Shown piece after piece: positions 1 through 7,294 of a DNA stretch of 64,000 nt (position 1 is the first letter of the stretch; every line of letters starts with the position of its first letter). Position numbers and translations under genes: made by a program. A model generated the notes under the pieces. It was not told the DNA's origin. It made no database searches and saw nothing but the letters and a program-made list of their open reading frames with translations. The DNA is from Acidaminobacter sp. (GTDB lineage Bacteria; Bacillota_A; Clostridia; Peptostreptococcales; Acidaminobacteraceae): positions 7,770-71,769 of the forward strand of contig WXFH01000023.1 of assembly GCA_009881125.1 (NCBI GenBank). Direction: 5' to 3'.

Positions 1-606
1 GTCACAGCGTTCAACGAGCTCGGCGGCGCAGGCTCTGTCATCTCTGAAGAGCAGTTCCAAACAAACCAAACTGACTTCAAAGCTATTTTGACTAATATCA
101 AAGCTAAAAACCCTGACGTCATTTTCGCCCCTTCTTCTATTACAACGGCGCCTCTTCTGATCAAGCAAGCGCGCGAGCTCGGCATCACAGTGCCTATCAT
201 GGGCGGCGACACTTGGGAAAATGCTACAATCATTGAGAATGCAGGCGCTGACGCTGAAGGCATCGTCCTCTCTACATTCTTCGACGAAGCTGAACCAGCA
301 ACAGACGAAGCTGCTTCTTTCATTACAGGCTTCAAAGAGTACCTCACAGCCAACGGACAAGGCGAGATCATCCCAGCTGTTTCCGCACTTGGCTATGATG
401 CTTACATCACCATTCTCGAAGCTGTCAAAGCTGCTAACTCCACTGAAGGCGCTGCCATCAAGGACGCCCTCAAGGGTGTTGAAGTTGTAGGCGTTACTGG
501 ATCCATCACTTTTGACGAAAAAGGCGACGCCAAAAAGAATATGGCATTCATCAAGATCGTTGAGAATGGCCAGTTCAAGTTCCTCAAAACCGTTACTGTA
601 GAATAA
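1..606 (+). CDS. branched-chain amino-acid ABC transporter substrate-binding protein (3' part)
   Basis: This is the C-terminal 201 residues of a periplasmic-binding-fold protein of the LivJ/LivK type; the frame is open from the first base, so the start lies outside the window. The text runs from VTAFNELGGAG through NPDVIFAPSS, MGGDTWEN and the LGYDAY segment to a terminal GQFKFLKTV strand, all typical of the second lobe of Leu/Ile/Val-binding proteins. It would be a lipoprotein outside the membrane that delivers branched-chain amino acids to the LivHMGF transporter encoded immediately downstream. A hairpin terminator separates it from livH. Substrate is inferred from the family and neighbours. 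Confidence 0.93.
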   Translation, partial: VTAFNELGGAGSVISEEQFQTNQTDFKAILTNIKAKNPDVIFAPSSITTAPLLIKQARELGITVPIMGGDTWENATIIENAGADAEGIVLSTFFDEAEPATDEAASFITGFKEYLTANGQGEIIPAVSALGYDAYITILEAVKAANSTEGAAIKDALKGVEVVGVTGSITFDEKGDAKKNMAFIKIVENGQFKFLKTVTVE

Positions 607-631
607 TAGTCCATCAATGACACAAGTGCTT

Positions 632-671
632 GAGTGGGGGTTTATACCCCCACTCATTTAATCTTTTTTTT
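632..671 (+). terminator. intercistronic hairpin between binding-protein gene and livH
   Basis: GAGTGGGGGT (632-641) pairs with ACCCCCACTC (646-655) across a 4-nt loop, followed by an AT-rich stretch and a run of eight T. It sits 26 bases after the stop codon. In ABC-transporter operons such hairpins usually let the binding protein be made in excess over the permease genes; that role is inferred here. Confidence 0.85.
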
Positions 672-704
672 AGGATCAGTCGTACTTAGAGGAGGCATCG
701 CGTC

Positions 705-1586
705 ATGGACTTTGCTGTATTTTTGCAACACTGTTTGACCGGAATATCACTCGGTGGTGCCTACGCGTTAATCGCAGTGGGCTACACCATGGTTTACGGC
801 ATCTTGAGACTGATCAACTTCGCCCATGGCGATATCTTCATGATGGCAGGCTATTTCATGGTCTTTGCGTCATCCTCAATGCCTTGGTATTTGGCAACGC
901 CAATTGTCCTCATTGCTACCGTTATCCTCGGTGTGTTAATTGAGCGCGCCGCCTACAAACCGCTTAGGAACGCCCCGAGAATGTCGATCATGATTTCTGC
1001 GATCGGCGTTTCGTATTTACTCCAGAATCTCGCTACCTATCTCTTTACTGCACTTCCAAGAGGCTACCCTACGCTCACCGCTCTTAAGAAAATTTTCCAG
1101 ATTGGGCCTTTATCCGCCTCTCTGGTGACCTTTATTACACCTGTTCTGACGCTGGCGCTCGTTTACGTTTTAATCCTGCTCATCAATCACAGTAAAATCG
1201 GGATGGCCATGCGGGCGGTATCGAAAGACTTTGAGACCGCACAGCTGATGGGCATCAAAATTAATAGAGTTATCAGTTTTACTTTTGCAATTGGTTCACT
1301 TTTAGCCGCCATCGGCTCAATCCTTTACTTTACGGATCGTATGACAGTCTTCCCATTCAGCGGTGCGCTGCCGGGACTTAAATGCTTTGTCGCAGCGGTT
1401 CTAGGCGGTATTGGAAGTATTCCAGGCGCCATGGTTGGCGGATTCATTCTCGGTCTCGGCGAAACTGCGCTGGTCGCTATGGGGTATTCCACCTTCAGTG
1501 ACGCCTTTACCTTTATTCTATTGATTGTTATGCTTATCTTTCGCCCTACTGGTATTTTTGGCGAGAAAGTGACGGACAAAGTATGA
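705..1586 (+). CDS. livH: branched-chain amino-acid ABC transporter permease LivH
   Basis: A 293-residue membrane protein of the LivH family. The N-terminal LTGISLGGAYALIAVGYTMV and the GILRLINFAHGDIFM segment are diagnostic for LivH, and about eight hydrophobic spans follow. The conserved EAA-like cytoplasmic loop is seen at AVSKDFETAQLMGI. It should form the translocation pore together with LivM and be driven by LivG and LivF. The start is an ATG preceded by GAGGAGG. Its TGA stop overlaps the livM start (ATGA), indicating translational coupling. Confidence 0.95.
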   Translation: MDFAVFLQHCLTGISLGGAYALIAVGYTMVYGILRLINFAHGDIFMMAGYFMVFASSSMPWYLATPIVLIATVILGVLIERAAYKPLRNAPRMSIMISAIGVSYLLQNLATYLFTALPRGYPTLTALKKIFQIGPLSASLVTFITPVLTLALVYVLILLINHSKIGMAMRAVSKDFETAQLMGIKINRVISFTFAIGSLLAAIGSILYFTDRMTVFPFSGALPGLKCFVAAVLGGIGSIPGAMVGGFILGLGETALVAMGYSTFSDAFTFILLIVMLIFRPTGIFGEKVTDKV

Positions 1587-2689
1587 TGAAGATGAAGAAG
1601 AACACTAAAATCCTTTTATCAGTTCTTATACTGATCGCAGCCGTTGCTGCCTTGTGGTATCTCGACGCCAATAAAAATCAATACAGCTACGCCATTTCAA
1701 TTCTTCAGCGCAGCGCGATCTATGCCATTGCGGCTGTCGCCATGAACATGCTGACAGGCTTCACAGGACTGTTCTCACTGGGACAGGCTGGATTTATGGC
1801 TATAGGCGCCTACACGGTCGCTATACTTACTATCCCGGTCGAAATGCGTGCCAATGTCTACTACATCAACGGCATTGCGGATTTTCTCGCAAATCTGTCC
1901 CTGCCTTTCTGGGCGGCATTGATTCTGGGCGGCGTGCTTGCGGCACTGGTTGGCTTCTTTGTAGGCATTCCTGTCCTGAGGCTGAAGAGCGACTATCTGG
2001 CCATTGCGACCCTCGGCTTTTCAGAAATTATTCGGGCGATCATTGCTGCGCCTCAACTTGACAGAATTACAAACGGTTCCTACGGACTCAAAAGCATTCC
2101 TGCATTTAGTTCCGTTTTTGAGGCCTTCTTTATTGCCGGTATTTGTATCCTGCTGATGATTTTAATCATCAACTCTTCCTATGGCAGAGCTTTCAAAGCC
2201 ATCAAAGAGGATGAAACCGCAGCTCAGGCTATGGGTATCAATCTCTTCAAACACAAGAGCATGTCCTTTATCATCAGCTGTTTCTTCACAGGAATTGCCG
2301 GCGGACTCCTCGCCGTCTTCATGAGATCCATTGACTCCAAAACCTTTCAGATTGCGCTGACCTATGACATCTTGCTGATCGTTGTACTCGGCGGTCTTGG
2401 AAGCATCACCGGCAGCGTCATTGGCGCGTTTCTCATGACCGCAGGCAGAGAGTGGCTGAGGTTCTTTGACAATCCGCTGATGATAGGCGGTTTTCAAGTG
2501 CCGCTGTTCAGAACCGGTTTCCGTATGGTCATTTTCTCCCTGATCCTCATGGCTGTCGTGCTCTACTACCGCAAAGGGCTGTTTGGTGATAAGGAATTTA
2601 CTTGGGACAGGATGTATAACTTCTTTATTCGGTTAAGGGATCGAATACGGCGGAAAACGCCTGAAAAGGGGGACAAAGGCAATGTCTGA
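1583..2689 (+). CDS. livM: branched-chain amino-acid ABC transporter permease LivM
   Basis: A 368-residue permease with about ten hydrophobic spans. It carries the LivM hallmark MNMLTGFTGLFSLGQAGFMA near residue 55 and the ATP-binding-subunit contact loop AIKEDETAAQAMGIN. It pairs with LivH to form the membrane channel for branched-chain amino acids. The gene overlaps livH by 4 nt and livG by 8 nt. The C-terminus (from about residue 340) is an Arg/Lys-rich cytoplasmic tail. Confidence 0.95.
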   Translation: MMKMKKNTKILLSVLILIAAVAALWYLDANKNQYSYAISILQRSAIYAIAAVAMNMLTGFTGLFSLGQAGFMAIGAYTVAILTIPVEMRANVYYINGIADFLANLSLPFWAALILGGVLAALVGFFVGIPVLRLKSDYLAIATLGFSEIIRAIIAAPQLDRITNGSYGLKSIPAFSSVFEAFFIAGICILLMILIINSSYGRAFKAIKEDETAAQAMGINLFKHKSMSFIISCFFTGIAGGLLAVFMRSIDSKTFQIALTYDILLIVVLGGLGSITGSVIGAFLMTAGREWLRFFDNPLMIGGFQVPLFRTGFRMVIFSLILMAVVLYYRKGLFGDKEFTWDRMYNFFIRLRDRIRRKTPEKGDKGNV

Positions 2690-3524
2690 TCAAGTACTCA
2701 GCCTGAATGATGTGACGATGCAGTTTGGTGGTGTCGTCGCGGTCAATAACCTCTCCCTGGAAGTCAACAAAGGTGAGATCGTTGCCTTGATTGGGCCGAA
2801 CGGCGCAGGCAAAACCACCGCGTTCAACGTTATAACAGGTGTCTACGCGCCAACAAACGGCAAGGTGTCGTTTCAAGGAAAACCCATCATCAGCAATTTT
2901 CCACAAGGTAAAATGAAAAAGCTCTACTCGGGTGAAAACGCGGGTAAATACACTGAGTTGATCCGTAAAACACCGGATGTCATTACGAAATTAGGGGTAG
3001 CGAGAACCTTCCAAAACATTCGTCTCTTTAAGAACCTGACGGTTTTTGACAACGTCTTGATTGCTAAGCACATGAATATTAAATCCAATGTGTTTTCAGC
3101 AACTTTAAGGCTGAATCATAAGGAAGAGCAGACCATGCGGAAAGAATCTATGGAGCTTCTTGAAATACTGGGGTTAGCCCATCTCAAGGACGAAATTTCG
3201 AGTTCTCTGCCTTACGGTCAGCAGAGAAAGCTTGAGATTGCCCGTGCGTTGGCAACGAAACCTTCCCTGCTGCTTCTGGATGAACCTGCTGCCGGCATGA
3301 ATCCACATGAGACTCACGATCTGACCGCATTTATAAGAATGCTGAAGGATGATTTTCACCTGACCGTTCTAATGATTGAACACCATATGAACCTGGTCAT
3401 GGAAATCTCTGATCGCATTTATGTCTTGGATTTTGGAAAGCTGATTGCCTCAGGAACACCTGCTGATATTCAGAGCAATCAGAGGGTAATCGACGCTTAT
3501 TTGGGGGTAGCTGACGATGAGTAA
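2682..3524 (+). CDS. livG: branched-chain amino-acid ABC transporter ATPase LivG
   Basis: A 280-residue nucleotide-binding subunit. Walker A is GPNGAGKTT (residues 38-46), and the signature region reads LPYGQQRKLEIARAL, a Liv-type variant of LSGGQ, followed by Walker B LLLLDEPAAGMNP. The insertion with GVARTFQNIRLFKNLTV before the signature is characteristic of LivG. It energises amino-acid import at the inner face of the membrane as a heterodimer with LivF, whose gene it overlaps by 8 nt. Confidence 0.95.
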   Translation: MSDQVLSLNDVTMQFGGVVAVNNLSLEVNKGEIVALIGPNGAGKTTAFNVITGVYAPTNGKVSFQGKPIISNFPQGKMKKLYSGENAGKYTELIRKTPDVITKLGVARTFQNIRLFKNLTVFDNVLIAKHMNIKSNVFSATLRLNHKEEQTMRKESMELLEILGLAHLKDEISSSLPYGQQRKLEIARALATKPSLLLLDEPAAGMNPHETHDLTAFIRMLKDDFHLTVLMIEHHMNLVMEISDRIYVLDFGKLIASGTPADIQSNQRVIDAYLGVADDE

Positions 3525-4239
3525 TGACATCCATCTTAAAATTTCCAATTTAAGCGTAGCTTATGGCGGGATTCAAGCAGTCAAAGACATTTCCATTGAA
3601 GTCCCTAAAGGAAAAATCGTAACCCTGATTGGTTCCAACGGTGCCGGAAAAAGCACTACGCTTCGTACCATTGCCGGCGTCGTCAAACCAAAGGAAGGCT
3701 CAATCCAATTTAACGGGGAAGAGATCCTGGGCAAATCTCCGGACTATATTGTCACGCGGGGCATCACGCTGGTTCCTGAGGGACGCAGGGTCTTTGACAA
3801 TCTGACGGTTCTCGAAAACCTCAAAATTGGCGCTTATGTCCACAAGCACAGGCTGGAAGAAGACATTGAGCAGGTTTACAGACTGTTCCCCCGCCTCAAA
3901 GAGCGCGCCTGGCAATTTGCAGGGACACTTTCAGGCGGCGAGCAGCAGATGCTGGCTGTCGGACGGGCGTTGATGAGCCGTCCGAAAATGATCATGATGG
4001 ACGAGCCTTCCTTAGGTCTCGCGCCATTGATCATCAAAGACATCTTCAACATCATCAAGACTGTCAACGCCGAGGGAATCACCGTCCTGCTGATTGAGCA
4101 GAATGCCAACCTCGCGCTTAAGATCGCGGACCATGCCTATGTCATGGAAACCGGCGTCATTACCCTTGAAGGAACAGGCGCTGCGCTCCTTGCTGATGAA
4201 AGCGTCAAGGAAGCCTATCTTGGAAAAAGAAAAGAATAA
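3517..4239 (+). CDS. livF: branched-chain amino-acid ABC transporter ATPase LivF
   Basis: A 240-residue ATPase with Walker A GSNGAGKST, signature LSGGEQQMLAVGRAL, Walker B MIMMDEPSLGLAP and a C-terminal EAYLGKRKE tail typical of LivF. It is the last gene of the liv operon and is followed 15 bases later by a compact terminator. The complete set SBP-H-M-G-F argues for a functional high-affinity branched-chain (possibly broader) amino-acid importer. Confidence 0.95.
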   Translation: MSNDIHLKISNLSVAYGGIQAVKDISIEVPKGKIVTLIGSNGAGKSTTLRTIAGVVKPKEGSIQFNGEEILGKSPDYIVTRGITLVPEGRRVFDNLTVLENLKIGAYVHKHRLEEDIEQVYRLFPRLKERAWQFAGTLSGGEQQMLAVGRALMSRPKMIMMDEPSLGLAPLIIKDIFNIIKTVNAEGITVLLIEQNANLALKIADHAYVMETGVITLEGTGAALLADESVKEAYLGKRKE

Positions 4240-4254
4240 AGCGACAAATTTTAT

Positions 4255-4281
4255 GAGCCACGAAAGTGGCTCTTGTTTTAT
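4255..4281 (+). terminator. liv operon terminator
   Basis: GAGCCAC (4255-4261), GAAA tetraloop, GTGGCTC (4266-4272), then TTGTTTTAT. This is a classical intrinsic terminator just after livF. Confidence 0.9.
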
Positions 4282-4367
4282 AATAAAGCTGTGGGCCAAC
4301 GAAGACGCCATGACGGATTATCCTCATCCGGTCCTGAGACAGCCCAATCTTACGGGAGGTGAGTCCT

Positions 4368-4955
4368 TTGCCCAATGTCGCGGCCTTTTTATCTTATGTT
4401 TTCATTACAACCTTTACACCCGGCCCCAACAATATCATGTCTATGTCCAACGCCAGCCGCTATGGCTTCTTAAAAAGTCTCCCATTCAATATTGGGATCT
4501 TCTTTGGTTTTCTTGTGATTCTGGCGCTGAGCAGCCTGTTCAGCGTCTCTTTGTACAACGTCATTCCAAGCATCAAGCCCGTCATGACGGTCGTTGGCGC
4601 TGTCTACATCCTCTGGTTGGCGTGGAAAACCTATCACAGCAAACCTCATGACAGCTCGGGCAGCGGTGAGAAGCAGACCAACACCATAACCGCGGGACTG
4701 CTGCTTCAGTTCGTCAACCCTAAGGTTATTTTGTACAGCATCACAACCTTATCGACATTTGTTGTACCCTATTACAGTTCAATTCCCGTGGTTATAGCTT
4801 TCGCCGTCTTCCTGGCTTTTGTCGGTTTCGTATCGACGTGCTGCTGGTCGCTGTTTGGGTCCGTTTTCCAAAGGTTTCTGCACAGTCATCAAAAGCTGAT
4901 CAATTCGGCTATGGCGCTTCTATTGGTTTACTGCGCCGTGTCGCTATTTTTGTAA
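4368..4955 (+). CDS. LysE/RhtB-family amino-acid exporter
   Basis: About 195 residues, six predicted membrane spans. The N-terminal stretch TTFTPGPNNIMSMSNASRYG is the LysE/RhtB signature. The family exports amino acids (lysine, homoserine, threonine, leucine and others); the substrate cannot be read from sequence. I place the start at TTG 4368 because GGAGGTGAG ends 4 bases before it. An upstream in-frame GTG at 4359 lies inside that ribosome binding site and is unlikely. It stands alone between the liv operon and a bidirectional terminator. Confidence 0.88.
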   Translation: MPNVAAFLSYVFITTFTPGPNNIMSMSNASRYGFLKSLPFNIGIFFGFLVILALSSLFSVSLYNVIPSIKPVMTVVGAVYILWLAWKTYHSKPHDSSGSGEKQTNTITAGLLLQFVNPKVILYSITTLSTFVVPYYSSIPVVIAFAVFLAFVGFVSTCCWSLFGSVFQRFLHSHQKLINSAMALLLVYCAVSLFL

Positions 4956-5008
4956 TACTGAAATTGTTTTCAGAAGAGAAGACTCGCGTCCAGAGGGTAT
5001 GGAAAAAT

Positions 5009-5018
5009 GACCATCGGC
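5009..5018 (+). repeat. iterated decamer GACCATCGGC (intergenic copy)
   Basis: Exact copy of the 10-mer found at least 19 times in this window. On the minus strand it directly follows the T-run of the terminator that ends the rnk-like gene. Confidence 0.7.
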
Positions 5019-5019
5019 A

Positions 5020-5055
5020 AAAAAAATCAGGGAGCACAGGCGTGCTCCCTTTTTT
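5020..5055. terminator. bidirectional terminator between LysE gene and rnk-like gene
   Basis: GGGAGCAC (5030-5037), loop AGGC, GTGCTCCC (5042-5049), with a T run on the plus strand (5050-5055) and an A run at 5019-5026 that gives the T run on the minus strand. It serves both converging genes. Confidence 0.88.
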
Positions 5056-5088
5056 CTTGCGAATGGAATGGTTCAATTTGTGGCAATC

Positions 5089-5505
5089 CTAAAGTTCAAA
5101 GTGGCCAGAGGCCTCAGGCTGATACAGCACCTTTTCAATTTTGAGCCGGACAGTGCCTTCAGGAACTTGCCAGTCGATCTCGTCGCCTTCATGATAGCCC
5201 AGCATGGCGGTTCCAATGGGGGCCATGACTGAAATTTTATTTTCCAGAAAATTCGAATCTTCCGGATAAACGAGGCTATATTCGGTTCTTTCTTCTGAGT
5301 TCAGGTGCTTCATGAGAAATTTGGAATTCATTGTGATGGTGCCGGACGGAATTTGCTCTGCCTCAACGACATGTGCCCGTTCCAGCTCGATCTGAAGTGC
5401 TTTCAACTCCTTGGATTCTTTTGCTTTTCCAAATTCACTTTCCTCTGCCACCAGTTTTTTCAGTCGTTCCAAATCCTGCGAGGTTAACACGATATTTCGT
5501 TTCAT
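5089..5505 (-). CDS. GreA/GreB-family elongation factor, Rnk-like
   Basis: A 138-residue protein with a short helical N-terminus (residues 1-50, rich in Lys/Glu) and a C-terminal FKBP-like GreA/GreB domain (about 60-138; MAPIGTAMLGYHEGDEIDWQVPEG). Its length and short coiled coil match Rnk (regulator of nucleoside diphosphate kinase) rather than full-length GreA (about 158 residues). Rnk-type proteins bind RNA polymerase through the C-terminal domain but lack the long coiled coil and acidic tip used for transcript cleavage. A strong promoter and a leader hairpin lie upstream. Whether it regulates Ndk here is unknown. Confidence 0.85.
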   Translation of the reverse strand: MKRNIVLTSQDLERLKKLVAEESEFGKAKESKELKALQIELERAHVVEAEQIPSGTITMNSKFLMKHLNSEERTEYSLVYPEDSNFLENKISVMAPIGTAMLGYHEGDEIDWQVPEGTVRLKIEKVLYQPEASGHFEL

Positions 5506-5540
5506 GATCTCCAGTTCCTTCCTTTCGGCATAAATACAGA

Positions 5541-5570
5541 GGAGTCCTTTGCAGGACTCCCTTTTTCTTT
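5541..5570 (-). promoter_or_regulatory. leader hairpin of rnk-like mRNA
   Basis: GGAGTCC (5541-5547) pairs with GGACTCC (5554-5560) around a 6-nt loop. It lies between the promoter (-10 at 5571-5576) and the ribosome binding site, so it would be at the very 5' end of the transcript. On the plus strand it is followed by CTTTTTCTTT, so it could also terminate antisense transcription. Confidence 0.6.
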
Positions 5571-5599
5571 AGTATAATGGATATTTCTATTTTTGTAAA
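5571..5599 (-). promoter_or_regulatory. sigma-A-type promoter of the rnk-like gene
   Basis: Minus strand: TTTACA (5594-5599), a 17-nt spacer, then TATACT (5571-5576). Both boxes are close to the vegetative consensus and lie about 70 bases before the start codon. Confidence 0.75.
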
Positions 5600-5639
5600 T
5601 GGCTGGGTGTCCCTGAAGTGTACAACAGTTGTTCCGCAG

Positions 5640-6173
5640 TTATTCCGTTTCGTCCCCAGGGAGTAATGCGAAGGAGAACTTTCTTAGCCTGCCATCAGAC
5701 TTTTCACTTGTATTCAGATATTTTAACAAGAGTTCGCTGAAATCCTGCAGGAAATTATCACACACCTCATCCGTCATGGTGATGGGATAACTTCTAAAGC
5801 CTACTCGATCTTTAGCCATATCGTAAGAAGGTGTTGAAATGTATCTTGAAAAATCAACAATCATTGACATGGCAAAGGTATAAAAAAGATCATAGTGCGC
5901 ATTTCGGTCACCGGAGCTGACAAGTTCTTCAATGGCTTTGAATGGCTCCAATCTGACTTTATAGGTCTTTTCCACGGTGCCGCGAATGGGCGTTTCTGAA
6001 ACAATTTCAAGGACACCAATTTCCAACAGTTTTTTGATGTGTCTGTATAGACTTGCGACAGGGATCCCGGGAACTGCTTCAATAATTTCTTTAGGCGTCG
6101 CTGAACCTTTTTCGGAAATAACTTGGATGACTTTCATCCTGACAGGATTCAATAATTCACTTAGCATTTTCAC
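5640..6173 (-). CDS. winged-helix (ArsR/HTH_20-type) transcriptional regulator
   Basis: A 177-residue protein. Residues 5-75 form a winged helix: LLNPVRMKVIQVISEKGSAT, then the recognition region PKEIIEAVPGIPVASLYRHI and a wing ending near IVSETPIRGTVEKTYKV. The remainder is helical and may bind a ligand or form the dimer. GTG start with GGAGGG seven bases upstream. It lies downstream of the CPBP protease gene on the same strand, so it may regulate that gene; a palindrome is present in the protease promoter. The effector is unknown. Confidence 0.8.
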   Translation of the reverse strand: MKMLSELLNPVRMKVIQVISEKGSATPKEIIEAVPGIPVASLYRHIKKLLEIGVLEIVSETPIRGTVEKTYKVRLEPFKAIEELVSSGDRNAHYDLFYTFAMSMIVDFSRYISTPSYDMAKDRVGFRSYPITMTDEVCDNFLQDFSELLLKYLNTSEKSDGRLRKFSFALLPGDETE

Positions 6174-6315
6174 TTTTGATCCCTCCTCGTCAGATTAATG
6201 AGCGCTTATTTACGAAACGTCGAATGGAGATGGCCAGAATGCGGCTCTGGGCAATTAGCTCAAAACGTGCTCTCACAGGCAGGTTCGCGGTAGGCTTGCG
6301 GAGGTACCATCAAGC

Positions 6316-7080
6316 TCACAATAGCAGCGGCATGAGAACAAGTTGATTGATAATATGGGCCATCATATGCCCCAGCATAGCATAGAGCAGTCCTTTCTTC
6401 CAGTACAGCCAGCCAAAGCCGAGCCCGGCAATTCCATTCAAGAGCAATGCTCTGATTACAATTGGCACTGAAAGGCCCATCATTTGAGCTGTAGCAGGTA
6501 AATGACCGAGCGCAAACAGGAGTGACGATATGGCGATGGCGATCCAGGCGTGAGAAACACTTATGACTTGTCCATTAGATCCGATTCCATTTTCTTCATG
6601 TTTTCTTCTGGAGCCTTTTGCCAGCAACCACAAAATCAAAGTCATGAGTCCAAGTCGCAATAAGACTTCCTCGACAACACCGCCATATAAGACTGCCGCG
6701 ACCAGATAGAGGGGTGAAAAACTAAAAGTATTAAATCCTTCGGGAAGGTACTTCATGAATATAAATTTCTCAGAGAGCGTAATGATCAGAGAAGAGGCTC
6801 CGCCAATAGCGACAGCTGAAATAATCCCATTAGATTCCGGGAATTTGGTTTCTGGGAATATTAATCTTTTTCTCAGTTTATACCCCACAGCTGCAGCGAC
6901 CGCCGTCAACAGCGCCGTTTGGAGACCGGATACTACGAGGAGCATTTCAATTGAACCAAGCTGCTTGATCACGCCTTCAGATAATTCTGGTGACATGGTG
7001 AGAAATTGATAGTACCCTATGATCGCACCTGCGAACGCCCCTATTGCTGCTAACAGAATAACTTTGTGCACGGTTTTCAC
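6316..7080 (-). CDS. CPBP-family intramembrane metalloprotease
   Basis: A 254-residue, roughly eight-span membrane protein. The three CPBP/Abi motifs are visible: GGVVEEVLLRLGLM (the EExxxR motif), LLFALGHLPA, and HMMAHIINQL. Members include CAAX-processing enzymes and bacteriocin self-immunity proteins; a prokaryotic substrate cannot be assigned. GTG start preceded by AAAGGCGG. The gene for a winged-helix regulator follows after 142 bases. Confidence 0.85.
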   Translation of the reverse strand: MKTVHKVILLAAIGAFAGAIIGYYQFLTMSPELSEGVIKQLGSIEMLLVVSGLQTALLTAVAAAVGYKLRKRLIFPETKFPESNGIISAVAIGGASSLIITLSEKFIFMKYLPEGFNTFSFSPLYLVAAVLYGGVVEEVLLRLGLMTLILWLLAKGSRRKHEENGIGSNGQVISVSHAWIAIAISSLLFALGHLPATAQMMGLSVPIVIRALLLNGIAGLGFGWLYWKKGLLYAMLGHMMAHIINQLVLMPLLL

Positions 7081-7126
7081 GTCAGATCCGCCTTTCGAAT
7101 TTTATTAATTATTATTACTTTAGATA

Positions 7127-7150
7127 TTATTATCACTTATGATATTAATA
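7127..7150. promoter_or_regulatory. inverted repeat upstream of the CPBP gene, possible operator
   Basis: ATTATTATCA (7127-7136), 4-nt centre, TGATATTAAT (7141-7150): a 10-bp inverted repeat with one mismatch in an AT-rich promoter region. It may be the site of the neighbouring winged-helix protein (inference). Confidence 0.4.
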
Positions 7151-7192
7151 AAATAACACCAACGAGACCCTTTGTCAAGAGGTTGAGACAAA

Positions 7193-7238
7193 CCAAAACG
7201 ACAAAGCGGATGGCGCGCCATCCACTTTGTCGTTTTGG
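7193..7238. terminator. long hairpin after the acyl-CoA synthetase fusion gene
   Basis: A 23-bp inverted repeat with one mismatch; the arms start with CCAAAACGACAAAG and the centre is GGCGCGCC. It lies 57 bases beyond the stop of the fusion gene and separates it from the CPBP promoter. The T-run on the minus strand is poor (TTTTGGTTTG). Confidence 0.6.
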
Positions 7239-7294
7239 TCACTTTATGGTTTTGTTCCTCATTTTAATCCATTCTCTTCCACTCTTTAATTATC

